This document shows positions 9,173 through 18,411 of a stretch of DNA of 33,542 nucleotides, one piece after another. The first letter of the stretch is position 1. Every line of letters begins with the position of its first letter. The position numbers and the translations under genes are program-made. The notes below the pieces were generated by a model that made no database searches, was not told where the DNA came from, and was given only the letters and a program-made list of their open reading frames with translations. Source of the DNA: Rhodospirillaceae bacterium (GTDB taxonomy: Bacteria; Pseudomonadota; Alphaproteobacteria; Rhodospirillales; Rhodospirillaceae); contig SHVO01000018.1 in assembly GCA_009694245.1 (NCBI GenBank), positions 1 through 33,542 on the forward strand, in the 5' to 3' direction.

Positions 9173-10207
9173 CTATTTATCGAGCCAGGTCGGCACCGGC
9201 AGATTCTTCGAGCGCAGGAACGCCGGATTGAACAGCTTGCTCTGATAGCGCGCGCCGGAGTCGGTTAGCAGTGTCACGATGGTTTTCCCCGGCCCCAACT
9301 TGTAGGCCAGCCGGATGGCGCCGGCGATGTTAATGCCGGTGGAGCTGCCGACGCAGATGCCCTCATCCTTGATCAAGTCAAAAACGATCGGCAGGGCCTC
9401 CTTGTCATGAATCTGGAATTGATCGTCGATGATCGCGCCTTCCAGGTTGGCGGTTACGCGGCCTTGGCCGATGCCTTCGGTGATGGAACTGCCTTCGGAC
9501 TTCAACTGGCCGTGGGCATAGAAATTGAACAGCGCGGCGCCCATGGGGTCGGCCAGCGCCACGACGATATTCTTGCGTTTGGCTTTCAGGCCAATGCCGA
9601 CGCCCGCGAGGGTTCCGCCGGTACCGACCGCCGACACGAAGCCGTCGATGCGGCCATCCACATCGTTCCAGATTTCGGCCGCGGTTTCACGAGCATGGCC
9701 ATCGCGATTGGCGACATTGTCGAACTGGTTGGCCCAGATCGCACCATTAGGATCGGTCCGGGCCAGTTCCTCGGCCAGGCGCTGGGAGAACTTGACGTAG
9801 TGATTAGGATCGGTGGCGGCGACCGCCTTCACTTCACGTAAATCCGCTCCCAAAAGACGCAGAAAGTCTTTCTTCTCCTGGCTCTGGGTCTCGGGCACGA
9901 CAATGACGGTGCGATAGCCCTTGGCATTGCCGACAACGGTTAGTCCGATGCCGGTATTGCCGGCGGTGCCTTCGACGATGATTCCGCCAGGCTTCAATCG
10001 CCCCTTGGCCTCGGCATCCTCAACGATGAACTTGGCAGTGCGGTCCTTGATCGATCCGCCCGGATTGGCGTATTCGGCCTTGGCAAGAATCGTGCATCCG
10101 GTCAATTCCGAGGCTTTGCGCAACTTGATCATCGGCGTGTGGCCGATCGAGGCCACGACGTCCGGATAAGGGGCGACGGAATTGGGGTGCACGGACATGT
10201 TGGACAC
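9173..10207 (-). CDS. cysK: Cysteine synthase A-type PLP-dependent enzyme
   Basis: 344 aa; 'IKDRTAKFIVEDAE', 'IVEGTAGNTGIGL', 'VSAVGTGGTLAGVGIGLK', 'GICVGSSTGINIAGAIRLA'. Confidence 0.85.
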   Translation of the reverse strand: MSNMSVHPNSVAPYPDVVASIGHTPMIKLRKASELTGCTILAKAEYANPGGSIKDRTAKFIVEDAEAKGRLKPGGIIVEGTAGNTGIGLTVVGNAKGYRTVIVVPETQSQEKKDFLRLLGADLREVKAVAATDPNHYVKFSQRLAEELARTDPNGAIWANQFDNVANRDGHARETAAEIWNDVDGRIDGFVSAVGTGGTLAGVGIGLKAKRKNIVVALADPMGAALFNFYAHGQLKSEGSSITEGIGQGRVTANLEGAIIDDQFQIHDKEALPIVFDLIKDEGICVGSSTGINIAGAIRLAYKLGPGKTIVTLLTDSGARYQSKLFNPAFLRSKNLPVPTWLDK

Positions 10208-10507
10208 TAGGGCATCTCTGGATTAAGTCTTCCAAAGCCATTGAAACTGACCGGACCGCCGCCACAAAGGTGCCTTGAGCCGATGCCGGGCGGAAAGGGC
10301 TTTTCGAGAGAAAATGTTCCTCTGATTTTGCCCCGCGCGTAGCAGTCTAGTCTCTTACGTACCTCAAAGCGAGGTTAGAGCGGCCGGGCCCCCGCCGCGG
10401 TCACGGTGTATGAGGGTTTGGTGAAGGAGGGTTTGGCGAACGCGGGCTTGATCGCGCCCTCGGATATCGCCGACAATCGCCGCCGTCACTATCCGGGAAA
10501 TTCAGCC

Positions 10508-11452
10508 ATGTCTGCCGCCTTCACCTCGCGATTCTACACTTCGCCCGACGGCCTCAAGCTGCATTACCGCGACTACCCGGGACCTCCGACCGCGCCGTTC
10601 ACCGTTTTGTGCATTCCCGGCCTCACGCGCAACGCCCGGGATTTCGAGGATCTTGCCCCGCATCTGGCCGTCAAGTACCGCGTTCTTTGCGTTGAGTTGC
10701 GGGGCAGGGGGTTGTCGGATTATGCCAAGGACCCCAATACCTATCTTCCTCAAGTCTATGTGCGCGACGTGAAGGCGCTCCTGCAATCGGCCGGTCTCGC
10801 GCGAGTCGTGCTCTTGGGCACGTCCCTGGGCGGCATTATCTCCATGATTATGGCTGCGGTCATGAGTGCCAAGGTGCTCGGTGTGATTCTCAACGACATC
10901 GGCCCGGAAATAGATCCCTCCGGGCTTGCCCGCATAGCCGGGTATCTTGGCAAGTCCAAACCCATCGCCAGCTGGGACGAGGCTGCCGGCGCCATAAAGC
11001 TGCTCGATGGAACGATCTACCCTGATTATCAACCGGCCGACTGGCTGAGGATGGCGCGGCGGCGCTATCTTCAGTCGTCCGAGGACGGGTCATTTAGACC
11101 CGACTACGACCTCAATATCTCGAAGCCCTTCGCCAACAATTCATCGGCCGTGAATCTTTGGCCATTTTTCTTGGCCATGAAAGGCTTGCCCGTCCTCGGC
11201 ATTCGCGGCGGAACCTCAGATTTTCTCAGCGCCGATGTCTTCGCGCAGATGAAGCAGGGATTACCGGACCTGCGCCAGTTTACGGTCCCGAACCACGGCC
11301 ATGCGCCCTACCTCGATGAGCCCGAGGCGATCAAGGGTATCGACAGCTTCTTGGCGGCGCTGCCGGCGCGGCTGGGTCCATTGACCGTCCTTGCGCGGAC
11401 CTTACGATCCCTGGTCTTCTTTGCTAAGCTCAAGATCAACGGCGTCGCCTAA
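10508..11452 (+). CDS. Alpha/beta fold hydrolase
   Basis: Start MSAAFTSRFYTSPDGLKLHYRDYPG; 'VVLLGTSLGGIISM' nucleophile elbow (GTSLGG); catalytic His in 'PNHGHAPYLDEPEA'. The ORF track extends to 10406, but the ATG at 10508 is more plausible. Confidence 0.87.
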   Translation: MSAAFTSRFYTSPDGLKLHYRDYPGPPTAPFTVLCIPGLTRNARDFEDLAPHLAVKYRVLCVELRGRGLSDYAKDPNTYLPQVYVRDVKALLQSAGLARVVLLGTSLGGIISMIMAAVMSAKVLGVILNDIGPEIDPSGLARIAGYLGKSKPIASWDEAAGAIKLLDGTIYPDYQPADWLRMARRRYLQSSEDGSFRPDYDLNISKPFANNSSAVNLWPFFLAMKGLPVLGIRGGTSDFLSADVFAQMKQGLPDLRQFTVPNHGHAPYLDEPEAIKGIDSFLAALPARLGPLTVLARTLRSLVFFAKLKINGVA

Positions 11453-11477
11453 TTTTCAAAGGTAAGGTGTTCTTGCA

Positions 11478-12683
11478 ATGACCTCAGCCATGCGCAATCA
11501 ACCCTTGGCGGACCTTCCCCGGCGCATCCTCATGGGTCCCGGTCCGTCCGAGGTCCACGCCCGTGTCCTTGGCGCCATGGCGCGCCCGACCATCGGCCAT
11601 CTGGATCCCGCCTTCGTAGCCCTGATGGACGAGATCAAGGCGCTGCTGCGCTACGCCTTCCGCACCGAAAATGCCATGACGATTCCGATTTCCGCGCCGG
11701 GTTCCGCCGGCATGGAGTGCTGCTTCGTCAATCTGCTTGAGCCCGGCGATTCGGCCCTGGTATGCGTTAACGGCGTTTTTGGCGGCCGCATGAAGGAAAA
11801 CGTCGAGCGCTGCGGGGCCAAGCCGATCGTGGTTGAGGACGCTTGGGGCAGGGCCGTTGACCCCCAGAAGGTGGAAGCTGCGCTGCGGGCCAATCCCGGG
11901 CTCAAGGCCGTGGCTTTTGTCCATGCCGAAACCTCCACCGGCGTCCGGTCGGACGCTGCCACCCTCTGCCGCCTGGCGCGTGACGCCGGCGCGCTATCGA
12001 TCGTCGACACCGTCACCGGGCTTGCCGGCATTCCGGTCGAAGTCGATGCCTGGGAGGCTGACGCCGTATATTCGGGCACCCAGAAATGCCTGTCGTGCCC
12101 GCCGGGGCTATCGCCTGTGACATTCAGTGCCCGCGCGGTTGACGCGGTCCGGCGACGCAAGACCAAGGTCCAGAGCTGGTTCCTCGACCTCTCATTGATC
12201 ATGGCCTATTGGGGAGATAAGGACGGCGGCGCCCGGACCTATCACCATACGGCACCCGTCAACGCGCTTTACGGACTGCACGAAGCCCTCGCGATGTTGC
12301 GCGAGGAGGGGTTGGAAGCGGCCTGGCGACGCCACGCGATTATGCATGCCGCCCTGGTCGCCGGCTTCGAGGCCATGGGTTTGGGCATGAGGGTCGATGC
12401 GGCTGTTCGCCTGCCGCAGCTCAATGCCGTCGAGGTTCCCCCGGGCATCGACGAAGCCGCCATCCGCCGGCAGCTGCTGTCGGTCTTCAATCTGGAAATC
12501 GGGTCCGGGCTTGGAGCCTGGGCCGGCAAGGTTTGGCGCATAGGGCTCATGGGGCAAAGCGCCACGCCTGCCTATGTCCTCGCCTGTCTTTCCGCGGTTG
12601 AATCGGCGTTACAAGGCGACGGCGCCAAGATCGCCCTCGGTCGGGCGCAACCCGCGGCACGGGCAGTCTTAGGCGTGAGCTAG
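11478..12683 (+). CDS. Class V PLP-dependent aminotransferase (alanine/serine-glyoxylate aminotransferase-like)
   Basis: 401 aa; '[16 protein letters not shown]', '[12 protein letters not shown]', PLP-Lys region '[22 protein letters not shown]'. Confidence 0.9.
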   Translation: MTSAMRNQPLADLPRRILMGPGPSEVHARVLGAMARPTIGHLDPAFVALMDEIKALLRYAFRTENAMTIPISAPGSAGMECCFVNLLEPGDSALVCVNGVFGGRMKENVERCGAKPIVVEDAWGRAVDPQKVEAALRANPGLKAVAFVHAETSTGVRSDAATLCRLARDAGALSIVDTVTGLAGIPVEVDAWEADAVYSGTQKCLSCPPGLSPVTFSARAVDAVRRRKTKVQSWFLDLSLIMAYWGDKDGGARTYHHTAPVNALYGLHEALAMLREEGLEAAWRRHAIMHAALVAGFEAMGLGMRVDAAVRLPQLNAVEVPPGIDEAAIRRQLLSVFNLEIGSGLGAWAGKVWRIGLMGQSATPAYVLACLSAVESALQGDGAKIALGRAQPAARAVLGVS

Positions 12684-12732
12684 TGGATCGATTCTGACAC
12701 TTGGTTCCCCCAAGTGTCAGGCCGATCCGCTA
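12681..12732. repeat. Imperfect palindrome overlapping the aminotransferase stop
   Basis: tagtggatcgattctgacacttgg (12681-12704) / ccaagtgtcaggccgatccgcta (12710-12732). Confidence 0.8.
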
Positions 12733-12747
12733 GCCAACCTTTATGAT

Positions 12748-12799
12748 GTGGTCAAAATCCAACACGATCGATGGGATCGAAACGTTAGATATTGACCAC
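12748..12799. repeat. Imperfect palindrome, possibly same family as 12681-12732
   Basis: gtggtcaaaatccaac (12748-12763) / gttagatattgaccac (12784-12799), 14/16 complementary, with a nested cgatc/gatcg stem. Confidence 0.65.
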
Positions 12800-12809
12800 T
12801 AGGCAATGA

Positions 12810-12841
12810 AAAGCCCGCCGAGCGTTGGCTCGGCGGGCTTT
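12810..12841. terminator. Intrinsic terminator, likely bidirectional
   Basis: aagcccgccgagc (12811-12823) - gttg - gctcggcgggctt (12828-12840); 13-14 bp GC-rich stem with A-rich/T-rich flanks, between convergent genes. Confidence 0.85.
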
Positions 12842-12977
12842 CCATCACAATCGGATATCGTACCGGTACAAACTGTTCAGGGCGGAGCCCTTAAAGGGTA
12901 AACCTTCCGTTCGCGCCGATTTCGTAACCGTTCTTGTGTGCTGTCCCTTAAGAAATAAAAGTTGGCTTAAGGCCGAT

Positions 12978-13046
12978 TTACTTTTTGGCCTTCTTCTTGC
13001 CCTTTTTCTTCGCAACTTTCTTCTTCGCTTTCTTTTTAGCAGCCAT
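12978..13046 (-). CDS. 22-aa lysine-rich microprotein (MAAKKKAKKKVAKKKGKKKAKK)
   Basis: Read directly from the reverse strand: ATG GCT GCT AAA AAG AAA GCG AAG AAG AAA GTT GCG AAG AAA AAG GGC AAG AAG AAG GCC AAA AAG TAA. Shine-Dalgarno AGGGGA seven nt before the ATG (13054-13059). Both AAA and AAG are used. Below the size cutoff of the ORF track. Confidence 0.72.
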   Translation of the reverse strand: MAAKKKAKKKVAKKKGKKKAKK

Positions 13047-13817
13047 GATCAAATCCCCTGTCATGAGAGTTTAGGTTACGTCTGGACACCTCGAAACATG
13101 TAAAGAACCGAACACCACGTCCGGTGTGAAACATCCAAACATTGAAGAGATAAACGCACTTAATGAAAATTCACAAGTGATTTTGCAAGGCGGGTGAATT
13201 TTTTTCTTGATTTCTGCTTCGACAGGGTTTTCGCCGCGTGGCCGCGCATCGCACTTCAGCATCCTCGTCACATGAAATCGACGCGCAGGTCGGGGTGTCC
13301 ATGGATCGCCGCGCGAAAGTCGCGCACCTCATTCCCGCACGGCCGCGCGACGCCTTCATCGCCATCACTCACGCACGTCGTCGGCATTTTTCCGGGTTTC
13401 GCATCCGAACTTTTCACGACGCGTCCGGCTGGAATCGGGCGAGGCCAGGCATTCAGAAAGTTCAGCAATTTCGCGGATTATCGCGTGCTTTTTGAAGCCG
13501 GCGGCCGAATGATCCGGCCGGTGCCGGCGGGCCGGGCGCGAGCACTTTGAATGCGCTTCGCCGGGGCGGCTTTTGCGCAAGCGCACTCGCTCTGAAGCGT
13601 CGCACGCTCGCGCATCCTGGAGCAAAATCCAGCGCGCCATGATGTCACTGACGCCGCCGGAGTCATCTCCGCGACGCCCGAATGTGACAGGCCGGCGCGT
13701 CACGCCGCGAGGGGTTGGTAAAGGAACCGTTTACGGCCGCCGGAGGCTGCCGCCGGGGGTGCACCCCTCCAAACCGGGCGACAACGGTTAAGAATCGCGA
13801 CTCGGCGGTGGCGAGTC

Positions 13818-14882
13818 TCAGGTTACGTCGCCACTCGCCGACATGATCACGGCGACCGGGCGCGTCTTGGGGAACTGCGCCAGCACGATCATGGCTATGA
13901 CCATCAGCGGCACACTCAAGATCATCCCCGTGATCCCCCAGATGGCGCCCCACACGGACAGCGAGAGGATCATCACGACCGGACTCAAGTTCAGCGACCT
14001 GCCCGTGATCTGAGGTTCAATGACATTTTCGACAAAGGCTTGCAGACCGATCAGGCTGGCGAGCACAAAGACCGCCGTAACCGGAGAAGGGAACTGGAGC
14101 AGCGCAAGGACGGTCGGAAATAACATCGCTAAGGGCGAGCCGATGTAGGGAATGAAGTTCAGGACGAACACCAAAAGCGCCCAAAAGCCGGCAAAATCGA
14201 CCCCGAAGAGCTTGAGGACGATGTAGCTCAATACGCCGTTCAGCAGGCTGATTCCGGTCTTGATGAGGACGTAAGTTTCGATCTTTTCGCCCATGGTCGT
14301 GAGCGTTGCCCGCGCCAAATGCTCGCCGGCCGGGTCGGGGAAAACCGCCTTAAGTTTGCGGTCAAAGGTGCGCATTTCCAGGAGGAGAAAGACCACATAG
14401 GCGAAGACTTGAAAGGTGTTGGCGGCAATCGATTGAAAGGCCCCGGCGAAACGTTGGACAACAGCGCTGAGATCAATTCCTTGCGCGAGGGTCGCTAGCG
14501 TCGGGGGCTCTTCCAGCCTCAAAAGCCGCGCCGCCAGGGCCGTGCCTTGGGTAAACATATCCTGAAGGCCCTCCTGGTAACGCGGTGCGGCCTCGACCAC
14601 GGCCCGAACGTTGCCGGCGGTGATTTGGACGGTAAGCGCGATGACCAGGAGAAAGATGAGTACGGCGGCGGCGAGGCCCAGCCAGCTCGGCGGATGCCGG
14701 CCGCCGACCTTGAGCCGTTCGATGCGGTGGCCCATGGCGGCGATGAGATAGGCGATAAATACCGCGAGAACGAGGGGCATCAAGATAGCCTCGCCCACGA
14801 CCAGGAAGTAAACCGTCAGAGCCACTATCCCGAAGGCGGCGGCTAGCGTGACCACGCCGTGGCTATGCGAGGGGGTCGTCAT
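13818..14882 (-). CDS. AI-2E family (PerM-like) transporter
   Basis: 354 aa; multiple TM; 'FVLNFIPYIGSPLAMLFP' and 'ENVIEPQITGRSLNLSPVVMILSLSVWGAIWGITGMILSVPLM' are hallmark AI-2E family segments. Confidence 0.92.
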   Translation of the reverse strand: MTTPSHSHGVVTLAAAFGIVALTVYFLVVGEAILMPLVLAVFIAYLIAAMGHRIERLKVGGRHPPSWLGLAAAVLIFLLVIALTVQITAGNVRAVVEAAPRYQEGLQDMFTQGTALAARLLRLEEPPTLATLAQGIDLSAVVQRFAGAFQSIAANTFQVFAYVVFLLLEMRTFDRKLKAVFPDPAGEHLARATLTTMGEKIETYVLIKTGISLLNGVLSYIVLKLFGVDFAGFWALLVFVLNFIPYIGSPLAMLFPTVLALLQFPSPVTAVFVLASLIGLQAFVENVIEPQITGRSLNLSPVVMILSLSVWGAIWGITGMILSVPLMVIAMIVLAQFPKTRPVAVIMSASGDVT

Positions 14883-15325
14883 GACCGACTTTCCTTTGGA
14901 TCAAACGCGGCCAGCAGCGCCGTGGCCCCAAAGGTAAAAAGCAGCAGCATGTTAAGGGCGTCCGCCGTCGCGCCGGCGGATTCACGAAACGACCACAGGG
15001 CAATCGCCATCAACGCCGTGACGATCACGCCGATCCCGAGGGCATTCACCGCCATCATGAAGATGCGCGAAAGGACTTCGTTGTCGTAAGCGGGGCCGCT
15101 GGTTTCCCGCGCCGCCCGCCCGTTCTTGGCGATCACACGGACTGTCAGCCGCTCAGGTTCCGGCTCGAAGTTTTCTTCAAGAACCTGGGTGGGGCGGTCG
15201 GATTCCGCCTTGATGGCGCGGGCGGCGTCCAGGGCTCGGTCTTGTTGGCTTTGACTGAAGCGCGCATGGAGCGCCCAGCGCCCGAACGTGACGACATATA
15301 CCTCGTAATTGGTGAAGGCTTTCAT
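14879..15325 (-). CDS. Hypothetical protein with two C-terminal TM helices
   Basis: 148 aa; soluble N-terminal half 'YEVYVVTFGRWALHARFSQSQQDRALDAARAIKAE', then 'NALGIGVIVTALMAIALW' and 'NMLLLFTFGATALLAAF'; ATGA overlap with the AI-2E gene (translational coupling). Confidence 0.75.
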   Translation of the reverse strand: MKAFTNYEVYVVTFGRWALHARFSQSQQDRALDAARAIKAESDRPTQVLEENFEPEPERLTVRVIAKNGRAARETSGPAYDNEVLSRIFMMAVNALGIGVIVTALMAIALWSFRESAGATADALNMLLLFTFGATALLAAFDPKESRS

Positions 15326-15390
15326 TGACCCGCCCGCCCTCGTTAATCACGCCGCTGCCCCAGACCTTCGGCGTTAGGGCCGCGTTCGGC

Positions 15391-16158
15391 TTACTTGGCG
15401 CCGGAATGCAGCCCGGCCTTGAGCAGCAGGAGATCCCAGTTATTCATCGACTGCAGGAGGAAGTGAATCGCGTGGAGGAAGCCGGATTTGCGCCACTCAA
15501 GAATGACGCTGTCGGGCACGTCCTTAAATTTCTCCTCATCAACCCGCTTGAACGATCCCAGCGTCGAGCGTTGCCCCGGCGTCGGTTCGATCTCAAGCGT
15601 ACAGTCGACCACGATATCGGTCTTTTTCAGGGCGGCGGATAGATCGCGCGTAAACAGGAAGGCGCCGTGGAATTGGTTGCACAGGTCGAGCGCTTGGGTC
15701 ACGACCTCGGTTTCCTTGCCGTCATCCTTGAACAAGGGCCGCGCATCCTCACCGCTTGCGGCCGACGCGACATCGATGCCGAGGGTCAGCCGGTCATCGT
15801 CGCCGCCGAGCAGAATGAACGGGTGGCGACGGATATAGGCCGGTACGTAAACGCCCGCGTCCCATTGGCCCGTGGGGCTGACGAATAAATTTTGCTCGGG
15901 TTGCACGCCAAGCGCCGCCGTCGGGACCAGTTCATCGCCGAGCAGCAGGATCGGAAAGTGGCGGGCCGCCATGGTGAACTCGGGCACGGTCAAGGGCACG
16001 GTATTGGTCTTGGTGGCGAACGCGTACGCCGCCTCGGGGCGAATTTTGAGGTTCTTGTGCAGCTGCGCCGACAAGGGCTCGATGGCCGAGTAAAACATCG
16101 GCGGTACGTCGGACCTGGGCGTGCTTTGGGTGGCGGAAGTATCGGTCACGATTATCAT
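15391..16158 (-). CDS. SapC family protein
   Basis: 255 aa; 'FYSAIEPLSAQLHKNLKI...', 'IRRHPFIL', 'LFKDDGKETEV', 'SVILEWRKSGFLHAIHFLLQSMNNWDLLL' typical of SapC (PF07277-type). Confidence 0.85.
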   Translation of the reverse strand: MIIVTDTSATQSTPRSDVPPMFYSAIEPLSAQLHKNLKIRPEAAYAFATKTNTVPLTVPEFTMAARHFPILLLGDELVPTAALGVQPEQNLFVSPTGQWDAGVYVPAYIRRHPFILLGGDDDRLTLGIDVASAASGEDARPLFKDDGKETEVVTQALDLCNQFHGAFLFTRDLSAALKKTDIVVDCTLEIEPTPGQRSTLGSFKRVDEEKFKDVPDSVILEWRKSGFLHAIHFLLQSMNNWDLLLLKAGLHSGAK

Positions 16159-16313
16159 ATCCTTCGGTTAAGCGGCTCTTGGGGTTAAAGATTTTGGCCC
16201 CCTGCCGGGCAGGGAGAATAGGGCTCCAACTGCTAAACGCAAAGCGCGTTTTCGGGTCGGATTGATCGCCAAAAACCGCGGGAATCGCCATTTTCGTCGG
16301 CGTCCGGAGGCGG

Positions 16314-16949
16314 CTAAGCCCCGGTTTTCTTCACCCGGGTCGCGCCGTAATACCGCCAGAGCAAGAGAGCCGCGGCCGAGCGGTAAGGCCGCCAGATTTC
16401 CGCCCGGCTCTCCAATTCCTTGGCCGACGGTTTGGCCGGAAGTTCATCGAGCGTCTGAACGGCCAGCTGGAGGGCTAAGTCTCCGATCGGCCAGACGTCG
16501 GGCCGGCCCATGCCGAACATGAGGTAGATGTCGGCTGTCCAATTTCCGATACCCTTGAAAGCCGTGAGCGTGGCCCGGACGGCTTCATCGTCGGCGCGTT
16601 CCAACGCTTTCATATTCAGTTGCCGCGTTGCCACGGCCTCAGCCAGGCCGAGCGCATAGCGGGCCTTCTGGCCGCTAAATCCGCTCGTGCGCATGCCCCC
16701 TTCGCCGAGCTTGAGCAGACGCGGCGCGGTCACGCTTCCGCCGGCGTTTCGTTTCAACTTGGACCAGATGGCCGCGCCCGCGGCCGTCGATACCTGTTGA
16801 TTGCCGATGATCCGGATCAGCGTGGCGAAACCCGGACCGACGGTGCGCGGCTCCGGAAATCCGGTAAGCTTGATGGCTGCCGATAGCCGCCGATCGCGCC
16901 GCCTCAAGAGCGTGAGGTGCCGCTTGATATCTTCCGCGCTACTGATCAC
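16314..16949 (-). CDS. DNA-3-methyladenine glycosylase II-like (HhH-GPD, AlkA-like)
   Basis: 211 aa; 'LTAFKGIGNWTADIYLMFGMGRPDVWPIGDLAL' HhH-GPD motif including the catalytic Asp. Confidence 0.9.
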   Translation of the reverse strand: MISSAEDIKRHLTLLRRRDRRLSAAIKLTGFPEPRTVGPGFATLIRIIGNQQVSTAAGAAIWSKLKRNAGGSVTAPRLLKLGEGGMRTSGFSGQKARYALGLAEAVATRQLNMKALERADDEAVRATLTAFKGIGNWTADIYLMFGMGRPDVWPIGDLALQLAVQTLDELPAKPSAKELESRAEIWRPYRSAAALLLWRYYGATRVKKTGA

Positions 16950-16964
16950 GTGAACGCCACCTGA

Positions 16965-17738
16965 TTATTCGGTTTTGCGGCTGAAGACCAATAGCTTCTC
17001 GCCCGACGCCTCGGGATCGAAGCGATAGCCCGCGGTGTCGAAGGCCATCAGTTCGCCGGGTTTCGTCAGCCGGTGCTGGACAATGTAGCGGGCCATCAGG
17101 CCGCGCGCTTTTTTGGCGAAGAGACTGACAACCGATGCCTTACCGCCCCTAATCTCCTTGAACACAGCGTGAACGACCGGGGCCCTGAGGACCCGCGCGT
17201 CGAGGGCGGCCCAGTATTCTTGCGAGGCAAGGTTCACGATCGTCGGATGTCTCAACTTCGCGGTGACGGTGTTGACGTGAGCCGTCAATCCGGCCCGCCA
17301 GAATGCGTAAAGATCCTTCCCGCGCGCGGTTGCCACGCGCGAACCCATCTCCAGCCGATAGGGTTGGATGGCGTCCAACGGCCGCAGCAAACCGTAGAGT
17401 CCAGAGATGATGGCGACGTGTTCTTGGGCAAAGGCGATGTCGTCCTCATCCAGAGTCTTGGCGTCAAAACCCTGGTAGACATCGCCAATGAAGGCATAGA
17501 TCGCGGGCTTCGTTCCGCCGGTATTTGCCAGCACGAAATTTTGGAAGCGCTCGAAATTGAGGTCGGCCAAGGCCGGGCTGATGTCCATGATGCGCCGCAA
17601 CGCCGGACGCGTGAGCTTCTTGGCGCGCGCAGCCATCAGGGCGGCATCATCGAGAAGGGCGGGTGTGGTGGATTGGGCGAAAGCCGGCGCCAGGCCGAAA
17701 TCCAATTTCTTCGCAGGGGAGAGCAAGGCATACAGCAT
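16965..17738 (-). CDS. yaaA: Peroxide stress protein YaaA (DUF328/UPF0246)
   Basis: Start MLYALLSPAKKLDF (ATG at 17738); 'AIYAFIGDVYQGFDAKTL', 'ISGLYGLLRPLDAIQPYRLEMG', 'VNLASQEYW'. Confidence 0.92.
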   Translation of the reverse strand: MLYALLSPAKKLDFGLAPAFAQSTTPALLDDAALMAARAKKLTRPALRRIMDISPALADLNFERFQNFVLANTGGTKPAIYAFIGDVYQGFDAKTLDEDDIAFAQEHVAIISGLYGLLRPLDAIQPYRLEMGSRVATARGKDLYAFWRAGLTAHVNTVTAKLRHPTIVNLASQEYWAALDARVLRAPVVHAVFKEIRGGKASVVSLFAKKARGLMARYIVQHRLTKPGELMAFDTAGYRFDPEASGEKLLVFSRKTE

Positions 17739-17843
17739 CGGTGCCGCCGTTCGGAATTCGCTGCGCTGGGGTTTGGCCGGGTCGGCCCGACATCGGCCGG
17801 GCGCGGTCACATTGGCGGAGTATAGAGCATCGTGAGCAAAAAA

Positions 17844-18248
17844 CTAAGGCGCGGCGCCGTGCTTTCCGCCCGATCCCTTTGGATCGGGCGCAGCCGGCGC
17901 TGGAACGGTCGCCCCAGGATCGGCCTCGGGCACCTTCTCGCCTTGCGCCGCCTTGAGATCGTTGAGCAGCTTTTCCGCTACCGTGTTGGTCGTGGAGTAG
18001 CGTTCGTTCACGTGGCTCAGGTTATTGATCAGGATGGCGATTAGGGCGCAGACGGAAATTTTCTGCTGGATGGTGCTCTTGGAAATGCGGACAACCACGC
18101 TGGGCTCGATCGCGCTGATGGCCCCGGACTTCTGAATATGGCGTAGGGTCCGGCCGAAATTATGGCGACGGGAGCTTGCCGGCCGCTGCCCACGGCGGGA
18201 GGCCTGACAATCTTGTAATGGCGCGGCAAGGCCGGGGTAATGCGCCAA
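17844..18248 (-). CDS. Hypothetical small protein (start uncertain; GTG at 18098 possible)
   Basis: ORF; C-terminal part 'STIQQKISVCALIAILINNLSHVNERYSTTNTVAEKLLNDLKAAQGEK...' looks protein-like, upstream part less so. Confidence 0.45.
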   Translation of the reverse strand: MAHYPGLAAPLQDCQASRRGQRPASSRRHNFGRTLRHIQKSGAISAIEPSVVVRISKSTIQQKISVCALIAILINNLSHVNERYSTTNTVAEKLLNDLKAAQGEKVPEADPGATVPAPAAPDPKGSGGKHGAAP

Positions 18249-18411
18249 AGCGCAATTCTAGCCGGTGGTCCGGCGGTCGATGCCCGGACGGGGCTACTTT
18301 TTTCATCAGGATTCCAATAGGTTCGCTATAATGAATGCAGAATTGGCCGCCGCCCAGCTCTCCGAGCGGAACGCTGCGGCAGACCCTCAGTCGGAACGGA
18401 CCGTGACCGCG

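Noticed and set aside
12825-13103. 92-aa plus-strand Leu/Phe-rich ORF ('LLFGLLLALFLRNFLLRFLF')
   Set aside because: Its hydrophobic stretch is the antisense of the lysine-rich microprotein codons (CTT/TTC runs); it also starts in the terminator hairpin.
17073-17825. 250-aa plus-strand ORF antisense to yaaA
   Set aside because: yaaA on the opposite strand is clear; this is a GC-bias shadow ORF.
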